In this document: one piece after another, positions 1 through 10,200 of the stretch
Layout of the letters: each line of letters starts with the position of its first letter
Position numbering within the stretch: position 1 is the first letter of the stretch
DNA from: Rhizomys pruinosus
Taxonomy: Eukaryota > Chordata > Mammalia > Rodentia > Spalacidae
Assembly (NCBI GenBank): GCA_009823505.1
Contig: VZQC01001015.1
Location: 1,084,574-1,148,573, forward strand
Length of the DNA stretch: 64,000 nt
Reading direction: 5' to 3'
Notes under the pieces: model-generated
Databases searched by the model: none
Seen by the model: the letters and a program-made list of their open reading frames with translations, nothing else
Told to the model about the DNA's origin: nothing
Program-made: the position numbers and the translations under genes

Positions 1-21
1 CCCACCAACAAGTAAAAGTAT

Positions 22-150
22 CAGTTGGGTGTGGGGCAAAAGCCTTTAGTCTCAGCACTAGGAAGGCAAAGACAGGGGAATCTCTGTAAGTTCAAGGCTA
101 GCCTGAGCAAGTTCCAGGCCAGCTGGAACAGTGAGACCCTGTCTCAAAAG
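22..150 (+). mobile_element. B1 SINE, diverged
   Basis: The order GTGTGG, CTTTAGTCTCAGCACTA, AAGGCTAGCCTGAG and GAGACCCTGTCTCAAAAG is that of a 7SL-derived B1. It lacks the first bases and is well diverged, so it is an old copy. Confidence 0.85.
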
Positions 151-302
151 CAAGAAGTACATGTGTCTCCTGCACACTGCCCCACAGACCTGAGACTGTA
201 AGAAGTGTGAAAATGAGATGGCAAGATAGACCACGCCGGGGTAATATACTAAAACCAGTATTCAGAATGGTTTTCTACTCTACGCATGGAAAACCATAAA
301 GG

Positions 303-493
303 CAGGGGCTGGAGATGGCTTAGCGTACTGGCTTCTCTTCCAGAAGACAGGAATTTGTTTACCACACCACATGGCAGCTCAAATTTGCTTTTAACTTCAG
401 TTCCAGGGAATTCAATGTCCTCTTCTGATCTCTGTGGATACCAGAGACAGATACTGTGCATATGCAGACAAACACACACACATAAAATAAATC
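303..493 (+). mobile_element. B2 SINE, diverged
   Basis: It starts with GGGCTGGAGATGGCTTAG and keeps the internal CCAGGGAATTCAATGTCCTC block and an ACACACACACATAAAATAAA tail. The A-box/B-box portion is worn. The tail runs straight into a purine microsatellite. Confidence 0.8.
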
Positions 494-838
494 TGGAAGG
501 AAGGGAAGGAAGGGGGGAAGGAAGGGGGGAAGGAAGGAGGGAAGGAGGGAGGGAAGGAGGGAGGGAAGGAAGGAGGGAAGAATGGATGGATGGATGGATG
601 GATGGATGGATGGATGGATGGATGGAAGGATGGAAGGATGGAAGGAAGGGAAGGAAGGGAAGGAAGGAAGAAGGAAGGAAGGAAGGAAGGAAGGAAGGAA
701 GGAAGGAAGGAAGGAAGGAAGGAAGGAAGGAAGGGAAGGAAGGGAAGGAAGGGAAGGAAGGGAAGGAAAGGAAGGAAAGGAAGGAAAGGAAAGGAAGGAA
801 AGGAAGGAAAGGAAGGAAGGAAGGAAGGAAAGGGAGAG
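494..838 (+). repeat. Compound (GGAA)n/(GGGA)n/(GGAT)n microsatellite
   Basis: About 345 bp of pure purine tetranucleotides with a central run of about eleven GGAT units near 582-625, flanked by GGAA and GGGAA arrays. It begins at the 3' tail of the preceding B2, the usual seed for such expansion. The open frames here ([10 protein letters not shown], or Leu/Pro/Ser-rich on the other strand) are low-complexity artefacts. Confidence 0.97.
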
Positions 839-859
839 AGGTAGGGAAAAGAAAAAAAG

Positions 860-985
860 CCAGACGTGGTAGCACTGGCCTTTAGTCCTAGCACTCAGGA
901 TGTGTGGGCAGGTGTAACTCTGAGTTCCAGGCCAGCCAGGTCTACAGAGTTACAGGCCAGCTGAGCCTATAGAAAAACAAAAAAG
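860..985 (+). mobile_element. B1 SINE
   Basis: GCCAGACGTGGTAGCACTGG start, TTCCAGGCCAGCCAGGTC middle and an A-rich end. It lies head to tail with the next B2. Confidence 0.85.
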
Positions 986-987
986 AG

Positions 988-1210
988 GGCTGGAGAGATG
1001 GCCTACCAGTTAAGAGCACCGACTGCTCTTGCAGAGTACCCGGGTTCGATCCCCAGCACCCACATGATGGCTGAGAACCGTCTTTAACTCCAGTTCCAGG
1101 GGAGTCCAATGCCCTCTTCTGACCTCCGTAACATTGCACGACACAGGTACACAAACCTACATGCAGATAGTACATTTATACACATACAAGAATAAATAAA
1201 AATTTAAAAG
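988..1210 (+). mobile_element. B2 SINE, full length, short form
   Basis: Starts GGGCTGGAGAGATGGC. B-box region GGGTTCGATCCCCAGC is intact. The tail is AATAAATAAAAATTT. It lacks the internal ~17-bp duplication seen in the long B2 form elsewhere in the window. Confidence 0.95.
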
Positions 1211-1498
1211 AAAAACAAAAAAGAGAAACAAAATGTGAAGGCTCAAGCCTCAAAAATTATTCAGAGGTCCATCAGCATATGAAACTGGAGCCTCTACTCA
1301 AGTCCTCATCCAAGAAATGCACAACACCTTGGAAAGGCCACTCGCCTTGGCCCACAACATTGATGGACTTTGGATCACTGGATACTGCAAACCTGACCAC
1401 TGTCCAAATTTGTTTGCTGCCACAACTTTCTGACTCCCACAGCACAGGGATGGCCTCTGAGGCCAAAGGAAGCAGCACTCCCGGGAGCTGCATAGCCA
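1211..1498. other. Unique sequence before minisatellite
   Basis: No recognisable repeat or gene. An open frame runs from here into the minisatellite, but it has no supporting domain or splice context. Confidence 0.6.
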
Positions 1499-2927
1499 CT
1501 CACTTTGGGGTGTCCATGCCTAACAAACTCACCAGCACGTACTCCACTCACTTTGGGGTGTCCATGCCTAACAAACCCACCAGAGCTACTCCACTCACTT
1601 TGGAGTGTCCATGCCTAACAAACTCACCAGCACGTACTCCACTCACTTTGGGGTGTCCATGCCTAACAAACCCACCAGAGCTACTCCACTCACTTTGGGA
1701 GTGTCCATGCCTAACAAACCCACCAGAGCTACTCCACTCACTTTGGGGTGTCCATGCCTAACAAACCCACCAGAGCTACTCCACTCACTTTGGGAGTGTC
1801 CATGCCTAACAAACCCACCAGAGGTACTCCACTCACTTTGGGGTGTCCATGCCTAACAAACCCACCAGAGCTACTCCACTCACTTTGGGAGTGTCCATGC
1901 CTAACAAACCCACCAGAGCTACTCCACTCACTTTGGGGTGTCCATGCCTAACAAACCCACCAGAGCTACTCCACTCACTTTGGGAGTGTCCATGCCTAAC
2001 AAACCCACCAGAGGTACTCCACTCACTTTGGGGTGTCCATGCCTAACAAACCCACCAGAGCTACTCCACTCACTTTGGGAGTGTCCATGCCTAACAAACC
2101 CACCAGAGCTACTCCACTCACTTTGGGGTGTCCATGCCTAACAAACCCACCAGAGCTACTCCACTCACTTTGGGAGTGTCCATGCCTAACAAACCCACCA
2201 GAGGTACTCCACTCACTTTGGGGTGTCCATGCCTAACAAACCCACCAGAGCTACTCCACTCACTTTGGGAGTGTCCATGCCTAACAAACCCACCAGAGCT
2301 ACTCCACTCACTTTGGGGTGTCCATGCCTAACAAACCCACCAGACGTACTCCACTCACTTTGGGGTGTCCATGCCTAACAAACCCACCAGAGCTACTCCA
2401 CTCACTTTGGGAGTGTCCATGCCTAACAAACCCACCAGAGCTACTCCACTCACTTTGGGGTGTCCATGCCTAACAAACCCACCAGAGCTACTCCACTCAC
2501 TTTGGGAGTGTCCATGCCTAACAAACCCACCAGAGCTACTCCACTCACTTTGGGGTGTCCATGCCTAACAAACCCACCAGAGCTACTCCACTCACTTTGG
2601 GAGTGTCCATGCCTAACAAACCCACCAGCACGTACTCCACTCACTTTGGGGTGTCCATGCCTAACAAACCCACCAGAGCTACTCCACTCACTTTGGGAGT
2701 GTCCATGCCTAACAAACCCACCAGAGCTACTCCACTCACTTTGGGGTGTCCATGCCTAACAAACCCACCAGAGCTACTCCACTCACTTTGGGGTGTCCAT
2801 GCCTAACAAACCCACCAGCACATACTCCACTCACTTTGGGGTGTCCATGCCTAACAAACCCACCAGCACGTACTCCACTCACTTTGGGGTGTCCATGCCT
2901 AACAAACCCACCAGTGCGTACTCCATG
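1499..2927 (+). repeat. 47/48-bp minisatellite, 30 units, higher-order structure
   Basis: Thirty tandem units begin ACTCCACTCACTTTGGGGTG and end CCACCAGAGCT. Two alternating forms exist: 47 bp (TTTGGGGTG) and 48 bp (TTTGGGAGTG), giving a 95-bp dimer. Across 1,731-2,300 the unit endings GAGCT, GAGGT, GAGCT, GAGCT recur as a 190-bp tetramer repeated three times without visible change. Divergent units ending CACGT, CACAT or GCGT are confined mainly to the two edges. Units abut directly with no spacers, so this is not a CRISPR-like array. Overlapping frames (SMPNKPTRATPLTLG) are periodic artefacts. Confidence 0.98.
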
Positions 2928-3727
2928 CTGCTCACTCTTCCTCCCATCGTTTTAATCCGCCTTTCGAAATATGCACTGGCCAGCTGGAAAGGGATCACTC
3001 TCCTTAGCTCACTCTCGTGGTTTTCACTGTTGCAGAATTAACCCCTAAAGTCATGATCTGTCTGTCATGGCACAGAAGTCTTGTTTCTTAAAATAGTTCT
3101 GGATACGTTAAAGTCAGTTGATTCTACCCAAGAAAACAAAAGGCATGTGAGCTTTGCCAGTCCTGGTCTTCTCCTCTGCTTGTCCTCAGAGAGCAGGTTC
3201 AGAGTTGCTCGCCCCCTTCTGGACACAGGAAAACGTCCTCCCCTAGAGCTCGGACAACTTGAGCTGTTCTACCTAACGCACCAGACCTAAGACTGCAGCA
3301 CTCTGTCATCATCTCTGACTTTTCTTTGTTTCAGTCACAATGGAGGATGAGCACAGGGGCTGGTGACTACCATGTGACATAACAGAATGCTCCAGAGACC
3401 TGAGTTCTAGCCTGTCATTTCCTTCAATACGTCACTGTGTTAACTATAGCTGCAAACAGACCTCCACTCTCAAAGCATCCCCTGACCGTCTTCTGGACTC
3501 ATGACTTAGGTTACCATATAGTCACTGTCATTCGACAAGTGTTTACCAGACAGCAACGGCCTGGGCGGCACTTTCCCTGGAGAATGGGGACATGTTCTGG
3601 AAAGGCAGTGATCAACCCTGACAGCAGTGCTTAGCGGGCAATAGCTAAATTATCTGTGCACAAAGCCAGAGATGGAATTAATGGCAATTTGAGTAGAGGT
3701 CCTTTCCTCTTTGTGTTCAAATGGCAT
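2928..3727. other. Unique sequence with a probable ancient repeat remnant
   Basis: No coding exon recognised. Positions about 3,528-3,640 (TTCGACAAGTGTTTACCAGA then a GGCACTTTCC/GAATGGGGACA stretch) resemble the old mammalian repeat typified by TTCATTCAACAAATATTTAT. The remainder holds nothing I can name. Confidence 0.5.
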
Positions 3728-3868
3728 AGAAGTGGCTGAAGAGATGACTATTGCAGAGGACCTGGTTCATTTCCCAGCACCCATATAGCAGTTAGCAACC
3801 TTCTGGAACTCCATTCCACGGGATTCAATGCCCTCTTCTGGCAGGCACTGCGCAACACATTGAAGCAG
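3728..3868 (+). mobile_element. B2 SINE, internally deleted
   Basis: GTGGCTGAAGAGATGAC start, CCCAGCACCCATATAGCAG and CAATGCCCTCTTCTGGC blocks; the segment between the A box and B box is partly lost and the A-rich tail is short. Confidence 0.8.
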
Positions 3869-3869
3869 A

Positions 3870-3982
3870 CCAGGCATGATGACTTATTATGACCTCTTGT
3901 CTCAGTACTGAGAGTGGGTCTGGTGGATCTCTGAGTTCCAGGCCAGCCCAATCTACATATCAAGACCCTGTTCCAAAACACA
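3870..3982 (+). mobile_element. B1 SINE, diverged
   Basis: CCAGGCATGATGAC start and GTTCCAGGCCAGCCCAATC middle; ends AAAACACAG. Confidence 0.7.
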
Positions 3983-3983
3983 G

Positions 3984-4135
3984 CCAGTCCTGGTGGCCCA
4001 CACCTTTAATCCCAGTTCTCTGGACTCATAGGCAGGCAGATCTCTGTGAATTCAAGGCCAGCCTGGTCTACATAGACAGTTCCAGGACAACTGGGGTTGC
4101 AGGGAGACCTTGTCTCAAAAAGACCAAAAAGTCCC
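3984..4135 (+). mobile_element. B1 SINE
   Basis: Near complete: CAGTCCTGGTGGCCCACACC through GAGACCTTGTCTCAAAAAGA, directly downstream of another B1. Confidence 0.9.
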
Positions 4136-4290
4136 CACCCCACCCCCACAAAATAGCAAATTGTGAGTTCCAGGCCAACCTGGAATACAGTATGAAACCC
4201 TAGCATGAAAAAGCAATAAATAGCTGGGAGCGCACCTGCCTTTAATCCCAGCAGAGGCAGAGAGGTAGATCTCTGTGAGATCTACAACCT
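4136..4290 (+). mobile_element. B1 fragments
   Basis: A 3' piece (GTGAGTTCCAGGCCAACCTG) is followed by a 5' piece (GCTGGGAGCGCACCTGCC). They are two truncated copies rather than one element. 4,291-4,564 is unique sequence. Confidence 0.65.
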
Positions 4291-4564
4291 AAATTCCCAA
4301 TGATTATGTATGATTGAACTAGATATTAAATATGCAGGGGTGAGGAGGCAGGGCTAATCTGCTGATCATAAAACTATGGAGGAAGCCCATTTTTCTTTCA
4401 ACAGCCTTTCCAAGATTACTCCAACTTTGAGGGATTAACCCCACTTACCTCACCAGGGAATGGTTTAACAGAACAGATATGGGAAGCAGGGATCTTCCAG
4501 AGCTTGAGTCCCTTCACTCACTGACCTGTTGTAAGTGTATTCTATTGCTTTGCTATGAGAAAAG

Positions 4565-4782
4565 AATTGTTTTTCTTTTATGTCTGAGTATTATGCCAGC
4601 ATATATGTAAGTGTACCTGTATCATGCAATGCCGGTGGAAACCAGAAAAGGATGGCAGATCCCCTGGAAGTAGTATTACTGATAGCTGTCAGCCACTATG
4701 TGGGTGCTGGGAATTGAACCCAGGTCCTCTGAAAGAGCAGCCTGTGCCCTTAACTGCTGAGCCATCCCTCCAACACTGAATA
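4565..4782 (-). mobile_element. B2 SINE
   Basis: Antisense B2: TTTTATGTCTGAGTATTATG at its 3' side, TGGGTGCTGGGAATTGAACC (antisense B box) and CTGAGCCATCCCTCCA at its 5' end. Confidence 0.85.
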
Positions 4783-5233
4783 AAGTATTCTTGCTACTTG
4801 GGAAAAAAAAAAATTCCAATTTTTAATCTCTAAATTCTTCCACTTCCAGGGCTGAAGACTGCCATCATTCTGAAGATAAAAACCTCGAGGGATGTTGCCA
4901 GTGAAAGATGGCAGAAGAGGCACAAGAGAAAGTGTTATAGGGGAGAGCTCCTCATCTGGGCAAAGTCAGGGAAGGGTTGGGGTATCCTGAACCAAGCAGT
5001 CCTCCCAGGCAGTCAGATGGAAGAGGACCCCCGCCTGCCTCCCCAGCAAGGCTGAAGGCAGCTCTTCCAGCAGGAAAGCTTTCCGGGCAGATTCTGATGG
5101 TCATGTAACTATGCCCAGCTGGCCTAGCACTGGAGGAATGCAAATCAGAGCAACCGGGAACTCAGCTGTGAGGCGGCCCACCCACCCCACCCCACCTTAC
5201 CCCACCTTACCCCTCCTCTCCCCTCCCCTCCCC
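4783..5233. other. Unique sequence ending in a C-rich tract
   Basis: No gene seen. The last 60 bases (about 5,172-5,232) are a CCCCA/CCCCT-rich low-complexity tract that abuts the following B2. Confidence 0.6.
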
Positions 5234-5424
5234 TAGAGATGGCTTAGCAGTTAAGAGCACCAACTGCTCTTGCAGAGGACCCGGGTTCAATTCCTAGCAC
5301 CCAAATGGTGGCTAACAATCATCTTTAACTCCAGTTCCAGGGGAATCCAATGCCCTCTTCTGACCTCAGTGGCATTGCACAACACAGGTGCACCAACCTA
5401 CATGCAGACAGTACACTCATACAC

Positions 5425-5459
<35 letters not shown>
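5234..5459 (+). mobile_element. B2 SINE with (TA)n tail
   Basis: AGAGATGGCTTAGCAGTTAAG start (first ~10 bases missing), CCGGGTTCAATTCCTAGC B box, and a tail grown into an ATATAT tract at 5,428-5,458. Confidence 0.92.
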
Positions 5460-5460
<1 letters not shown>

Positions 5461-5737
5461 CTAATATTCTCAGTACAGAGACATTGCTTACTGGTTCGTT
5501 GCTATCTTGGGGACCTGCACCAGGTACCTGGTGAATGTAGAATTGATTGCACAGGCAAAACAGAACAATACCTGCGGCTCTGGTCCCCACCACACCTGAT
5601 CTGATGTTGAAACAGACCTAAGAATCTGTGGCAGCCAAACAATGACCATTTTCTGCAGTCAACACTGTATTAAAAAGGGAAGGGATCATATAAAATCACA
5701 CCTAAAGCTGACCAGAACAAGCAGAACTATTGCTAAG

Positions 5738-5818
5738 GCTAGAATAGCTCAGCCGTAGAGAACTGGCCTAGCATGTGTGAGGTCTGGGGTTCTATTCCCA
5801 GCACTGAAAAACAAAAAT
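5738..5818 (+). mobile_element. ID SINE
   Basis: BC1/tRNA-Ala-type ID core: ATAGCTCAGCCGTAGAG, GCCTAGCATGTGTGAGGTC and GGGTTCTATTCCCAGC, then an A-rich tail. The flanks 5,460-5,737 and 5,819-6,141 are unique sequence without recognisable genes. Confidence 0.85.
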
Positions 5819-6141
5819 TTCTGGCCTCTCCTGTGACCCTCCAAAAACCTGATAGCAAATGCCCCTTTCTCCCCTAGAAGCCACTGAGTCTGCAACTCTA
5901 GAGGGCAGAATACTTTAAGCCAGGTCTACATCAATTAAAATCAATTGGCCAAACAAAATCCTTTAAAGAACTGCAATAACAGACTTAGCATCAGAACCTA
6001 ACAGGCACTATATCCAATGGTCCCTTCCCCTAAAGAAGTGTGCATGCACACAGTTTACCCAGAATCCTCCAGCCTTACTCCTTCTGTTAGCACAGAAGCT
6101 AAAAGGAATCCAATGGCACTACTTTAACTGTTTAGTTTTCT

Positions 6142-6345
6142 TTTTTTTTTTCATGTGCAGGAGTACTTACCTGCATGTACATAAGCACACCCATGTCATG
6201 CAATGCCTGAGGAGGCCAGAAGAGGGAATCGGATCTTCGGGAAGCAGAGTCAGGACCATTGGGAGCTGCCCTGAGGGTGCTGGAAACTCAACTTTGGTCC
6301 TCTCCGAGAGCAGCCAGTGTTCTTAACCACTGAACATCTCTCCAG
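6142..6345 (-). mobile_element. B2/B3-like SINE, old
   Basis: Antisense B2-related element with CATGTGCAGGAGTACTTACC, GGAGGCCAGAAGAGGGAATC and CTTAACCACTGAACATCTCT; more diverged than the young B2 copies. Confidence 0.75.
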
Positions 6346-6442
6346 AACGGTCTTTCTTAACAGAGAACTGAAGAGGACAGGCATTATAACCCCACACCTC
6401 AATCTAAATGTGTTCAACTTTCTAGGAAAGCAAGCATTCTGT

Positions 6443-6696
6443 CCACACCAAGCTTTTTTTTTTTTTAATTTTATTCATTTATTTTTTAGGTGTATGAATG
6501 TACTGTCTGCATGTAGGTTTGTGCACCCGTGTCGTGCAATGCCGAGGAGGTCAGAAGAGGGTGTCAGATTCCCCTGGAACTGGAGTTAAAGACGGTTAGC
6601 CGCCATGTGGGTGCTGGGGATCGAACCCGGGTCCTCTGCAAGAGCAGTAGGTGCTCTTAACCGCTAGGTTATCTCTCCAGTCCCCACACCAAGCTT
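6443..6696 (-). mobile_element. B2 SINE, young, with perfect target-site duplication
   Basis: The 13-bp direct repeat CCACACCAAGCTT flanks the element at 6,443-6,455 and 6,684-6,696. Inside is a full short-form B2 in antisense: TATGAATGTACTGTCTGC through CTCTCCAG. Confidence 0.95.
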
Positions 6697-6708
6697 ATTA
6701 AAAGGCAC

Positions 6709-6795
6709 TCTACAAAAATGTTTACTGTTTAAAAACATTTTTTTTTTTGGTCTACAAAAATGTTTACTGCTTAAAAACATTTTTTTTTTTTTTGG
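6709..6795 (+). repeat. 42-bp tandem duplication
   Basis: TCTACAAAAATGTTTACTG plus TTAAAAACAT and a T-run ending in GG occurs twice at a 42-bp offset (6,709 and 6,751), one base different in the core. The second copy runs into an antisense B1. Confidence 0.8.
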
Positions 6796-6933
6796 TCTTT
6801 TCGAGACAGGGTCTCCCTGTAGCTCCAGCTGTCCTGGAACTCACTCTGTAGACCAGGCTGGCCTTGAACTCTCAAAGATCCACCTGCCTCTGCCTTCCGA
6901 GTGCTAGGATTAAAGGCGTGCGCCACCACGCCG
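6784..6933 (-). mobile_element. B1 SINE
   Basis: Full antisense B1 from TTTTTGGTCTTTTCGAGACA to GCGTGCGCCACCACGCC. Confidence 0.95.
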
Positions 6934-6936
6934 TTA

Positions 6937-7090
6937 AGGGGCTGGAGAGACGCCTCTTGGCCCTCATAGCAACTAACAACCAACCACCTGCAACTTCAGC
7001 TCCCGGGGATCTGACTCTACAGGTAATACACAACACCACTGCACTTACATGCAAGCAAAATACTCACATACATAAAATAATAAAATCCTC
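6937..7090 (+). mobile_element. B2 SINE, internally deleted
   Basis: GGGGCTGGAGAGACGCCTC start, AACCACCTGCAACTTCAG middle and CATACATAAAATAATAAAA tail. It lies head to head with the preceding antisense B1. Confidence 0.8.
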
Positions 7091-7203
7091 AGACTTGCAG
7101 CTTCTGCCTCTCAAATGCTTGGATTAAAGGTGTGTGCCAAAAAAAATAATAATAAATAAATAAATAAATAAATAAATAAAGGTGTGTGCCACAGCACCTG
7201 GCC
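7091..7203 (-). mobile_element. B1 SINE fragment, interrupted
   Basis: Antisense 5' half of B1 (TTCTGCCTCTCAAATGCTTG, then GGATTAAAGGTGTGTGCC). It is split after GTGTGCCA by an A-rich insert and resumes as GTGTGCCACAGCACCTGG. Confidence 0.8.
7125..7191 (+). mobile_element. Tail-only retroinsertion in B1
   Basis: The perfect 15-bp direct repeat TAAAGGTGTGTGCCA (7,125-7,139 and 7,177-7,191) flanks only an A-rich (AAATA)n stretch at 7,140-7,176. This is the target-site duplication plus poly(A) signature of L1-driven retroposition with no element body left. Confidence 0.75.
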
Positions 7204-7219
7204 CAGTAAATGGTCTTCA

Positions 7220-7400
7220 AAATACTCAATTTAAACTGATGACCCAAGCCTTTAATCCCAGCACTCAGGAGGCAGAGACAAGAAGCTCTGTGTGCGTTCA
7301 AGGCCAGCTTGGTTTACAAAGTGAGTTACAGGCCACCTGGGGCTAGAGGGAGACCCTGTCTCAAAAAGACTAATAAATAAATAAAATACTCAACTTAAAC
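7220..7400 (+). mobile_element. B1 SINE with target-site duplication
   Basis: AAAATACTCAATTTAAACTG before and AAAATACTCAACTTAAACTG after (one mismatch) flank a B1 lacking its first ~15 bases and ending in AATAAATAAA. Confidence 0.92.
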
Positions 7401-7612
7401 TGCTATTCTCTGGCCAATTTGTTATATATAAAACTATAAAATTATCTCCACGATCTGATTAGAAAACTGGGAAATGAAAAAAGAAAACTGGGAAATGTTT
7501 CTATTTTTTCTCATCTATTTCTTTATATTCTTTTGCAAGTTTTCCATAACTCAAATGGATAAAACTCTACCTATCCGAATTAAAAACCTGCTACACTTTT
7601 TTTTCTATTGCT

Positions 7613-7732
7613 TGCAGGTGTGTGTGTGTGTCCGTCCACGTGCCGATGGTCAGAGGACAATTTCCGGAAGTTAGTTTTCTTCTTCCACCAAGAATGTCCC
7701 AAGATAAGGCTTGGCAGCCATCTCACCAGCCG
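7613..7732 (-). mobile_element. B3/RSINE-like B2-family SINE
   Basis: GTGTGTGTGTGTCCGTCCAC, GTCAGAGGACAATTTCCGG, TTCTTCCACCAAGAATG and GGCAGCCATCTCACCAGCC follow the antisense order of the B3-type rodent SINE. 7,401-7,612 is unique. Confidence 0.7.
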
Positions 7733-10200
7733 CTAAACCTGTAACTTTTGATCCTTCCACACCATTTCAATAAAGTCACCAAGGTCATACCATGAGCTAA
7801 ATGGTCAGCCCAGCTTGCCCAACGGAGATGGGGAAAAGAGACACTTAAAAAGTTGTGAGGAAAAAATTTGTGAGAAAATACTCAAAGTTTCAATTTAGTA
7901 TTACAACCCAACCCATCACAGGCAAGAGACTGGACTGGTCAAGGGCAAAACTTGAGAAGATCCCCAATAAAATGAACCTCATTTTCCCAACATTATACAA
8001 AAATGTTCAACTCTAAACAGAACAAGAGTATTATAAAAGTAGCTTCCTGGAGCTTTATAACTAGAAAATGCCTGATTCACCCCAATCAGTTCAGGTCTGC
8101 TGAAGGATCTGGTTTTACTTTCAATATTATCAATGCCAACAGACACAGATCTGTAAACTGGCTTTCCACAACTCCCTGTTGATCTGAAACAGCTTACAGA
8201 GAAATTAACTATTTAAGTTCTAATTAAGGAAGATGGAACACTGCTATCAGTGTGGGTTTCTGCTGTTAGTATTGTTACTTCCGCTTAATGAGGACAAAGC
8301 CCTGACAGGGGTAACAGCACCAGAGGACAAAGGAGGCTTCAGGAAACTAAAACCATAAACTGCTCTATATTTACCTGGGCTCTTTAACTCTACAAAGAAA
8401 ACACTGATCATGTGTTTGTGTGGACACTTTATACAAGCATACAGGTAAACAATATGTGGACAACAAACAGCTAAGCACTAGGAACTACACACTATGCCAT
8501 TTTTTTCAGAAGGCTAACCGAGCAGGGTCTAAATTAGACCCAATTTAACTAATTTCAAGTTAAATACAAGCTCAGACAAGGCCTATGATCTTTTTCTTAG
8601 TCACTGTGAAATGAACTAAAACTGAATTCTGACCCTTTCAAAGTCACCTGTATACTTCTGAAATCCTTAAAAAAAAAAAAATTCTTTAATGAGCATCACT
8701 AATCACTGTTCAAGAGCTTTACAGGGAATACTTTTTATTAAAAAAATAAAAATAAAAACCCGAAAGGCCTGTACAGAATAGCTACCAAAACTGAATTAAA
8801 AGAATCCCAGTCCCATGAAACATTCACTTGCCCAGTATCAAACAAAAAGCCCACTTCTTTTGATATGACTAAATTGTTTTTTAAATTATCCTGATCTGTA
8901 AGAGGTTAAAAAGGGAAAAGTATCTCCTAATTAATTCAAGAACAAAACCTGTCTGGCCATTCAACTCCATCTTAAATTTGAAAGATCACTACATATATCT
9001 TTAGAAACTAGCCAGACTTTGGACAGTGCAGGTCAGAAAACAACTGGTAAAGCTTGGGAACAAAAGCCAGGGAAATTCAACTCACTCTCATACAACTTAC
9101 TCAGCCATCTGTCTGGGTTTGGTAATTTCATTTCTCAACTTTATCATAAAATTAGCAAACTGGCCCCAAATTTCCAGTAATCAGTTATGTAGATAGGCTG
9201 GGCAGGAAGCAATAGACTGTTTGGAAGCTGTAGTCAACAAACCCTCGAATGTAAAGTTAAGAAGCACTGGTAAAAAAAATAAAATAAAAAAGAAGCACTG
9301 GTGTTACACAGGAAAGGGTCATCTATGGTGGCAGCTGGCTAACACCGGCTTCCCATTTATGTGGAAGATAGACATGTCCAAGAATCCAGCTTGCTCATCA
9401 GGACCTGCAGATTTTAGGAAAGAATGGTCCCTGCTCCTTCAACTTCCTTAAAGGCAAGATTTCTATCTGTCCTCGTGGTCTGAATTCAAAACCCTTTACC
9501 CCACATACCATAGCAAATTTGCCTGACTATATTGCTGGCTGGAGGAGAACCTTAATCCAAATGATCTAGCTGAAAGACCAGCATTTCAGCAAAGTTTTCA
9601 CACTGTCCCCCAAATGAGGCCATTAAGTGATACTCACACGGGCTTTCCTCACACACACTGAAGACATTTCCTGATGTCTTTGTGTAAAATAACAAATTTT
9701 CTCCCACATGCATTTAAACTAGTTAGTACCCCTCCCCCGCAAGAAAACCTGGAGCTGAGGTGTGTGAAAGCAGGCTCCTCCTTTGTCACAACTTTAATTT
9801 ACAAGCTTGGAGCTAAACCCTTCAACGTTTAGAATATTTAACAAGAGACTGAAATTTGTTTAATTTTGTTAGCTTTTCTGTAAATGCCTCCCAGGTTATT
9901 TTTTAATAACTCTAATGAATTAAAAACTATTCCTAAATGTTCAACTGTAATCATTTATCTTAAAATATCTTAATCTACTAGATAGACTACTCAATTGTTT
10001 CCCCAACTGGCTCATAGTTTTTGTTCTTTGAATTCTAAAGCTTGGAAGCTAATAGCTATTTCTCACTAATTCAGCTTTAACTTTCCTACTTATTTACCAC
10101 ACATACAGGATTAAACTGAAATGGGAAATCAGGAATGAGCCATTTGAAACAAATACCAAACCACCTCAAAATCCACAACACGGGCCACATAACATCTCTG
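7733..10200. other. SINE-free unique DNA, probable intron or regulatory flank
   Basis: About 2.5 kb without any B1, B2 or ID copy, in a window that elsewhere has one every ~300 bp. AT-rich, no exon-like open frame and no splice-flanked coding segment recognised. It contains one small A-rich insertion at 9,272-9,289. If the CpG-island gene reads on the minus strand this is within or just after its first intron. Confidence 0.6.
9259..9302 (+). mobile_element. Tail-only retroinsertion
   Basis: The 13-bp direct repeat AAGAAGCACTGGT occurs at 9,259-9,271 and 9,290-9,302 and encloses only AAAAAAAATAAAATAAAA. This is read as a fully 5'-truncated retroposon in otherwise SINE-free DNA. Confidence 0.65.

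Noticed and set aside
249..894. Long open frames on both strands rich in Lys-Glu-Gly-Arg or Leu-Pro-Ser
   Set aside because: They are translations of a purine tetranucleotide microsatellite; no real protein composition or context.
1499..2927. CRISPR-like array
   Set aside because: Units abut with no unique spacers, lie in a rodent genome, and there are no cas genes.
1279..3041. Repeated peptide SMPNKPTRATPLTLG as a repeat protein
   Set aside because: The frame shifts every unit because units are 47 or 48 bp; no signal, domain or splice context. It is a minisatellite.
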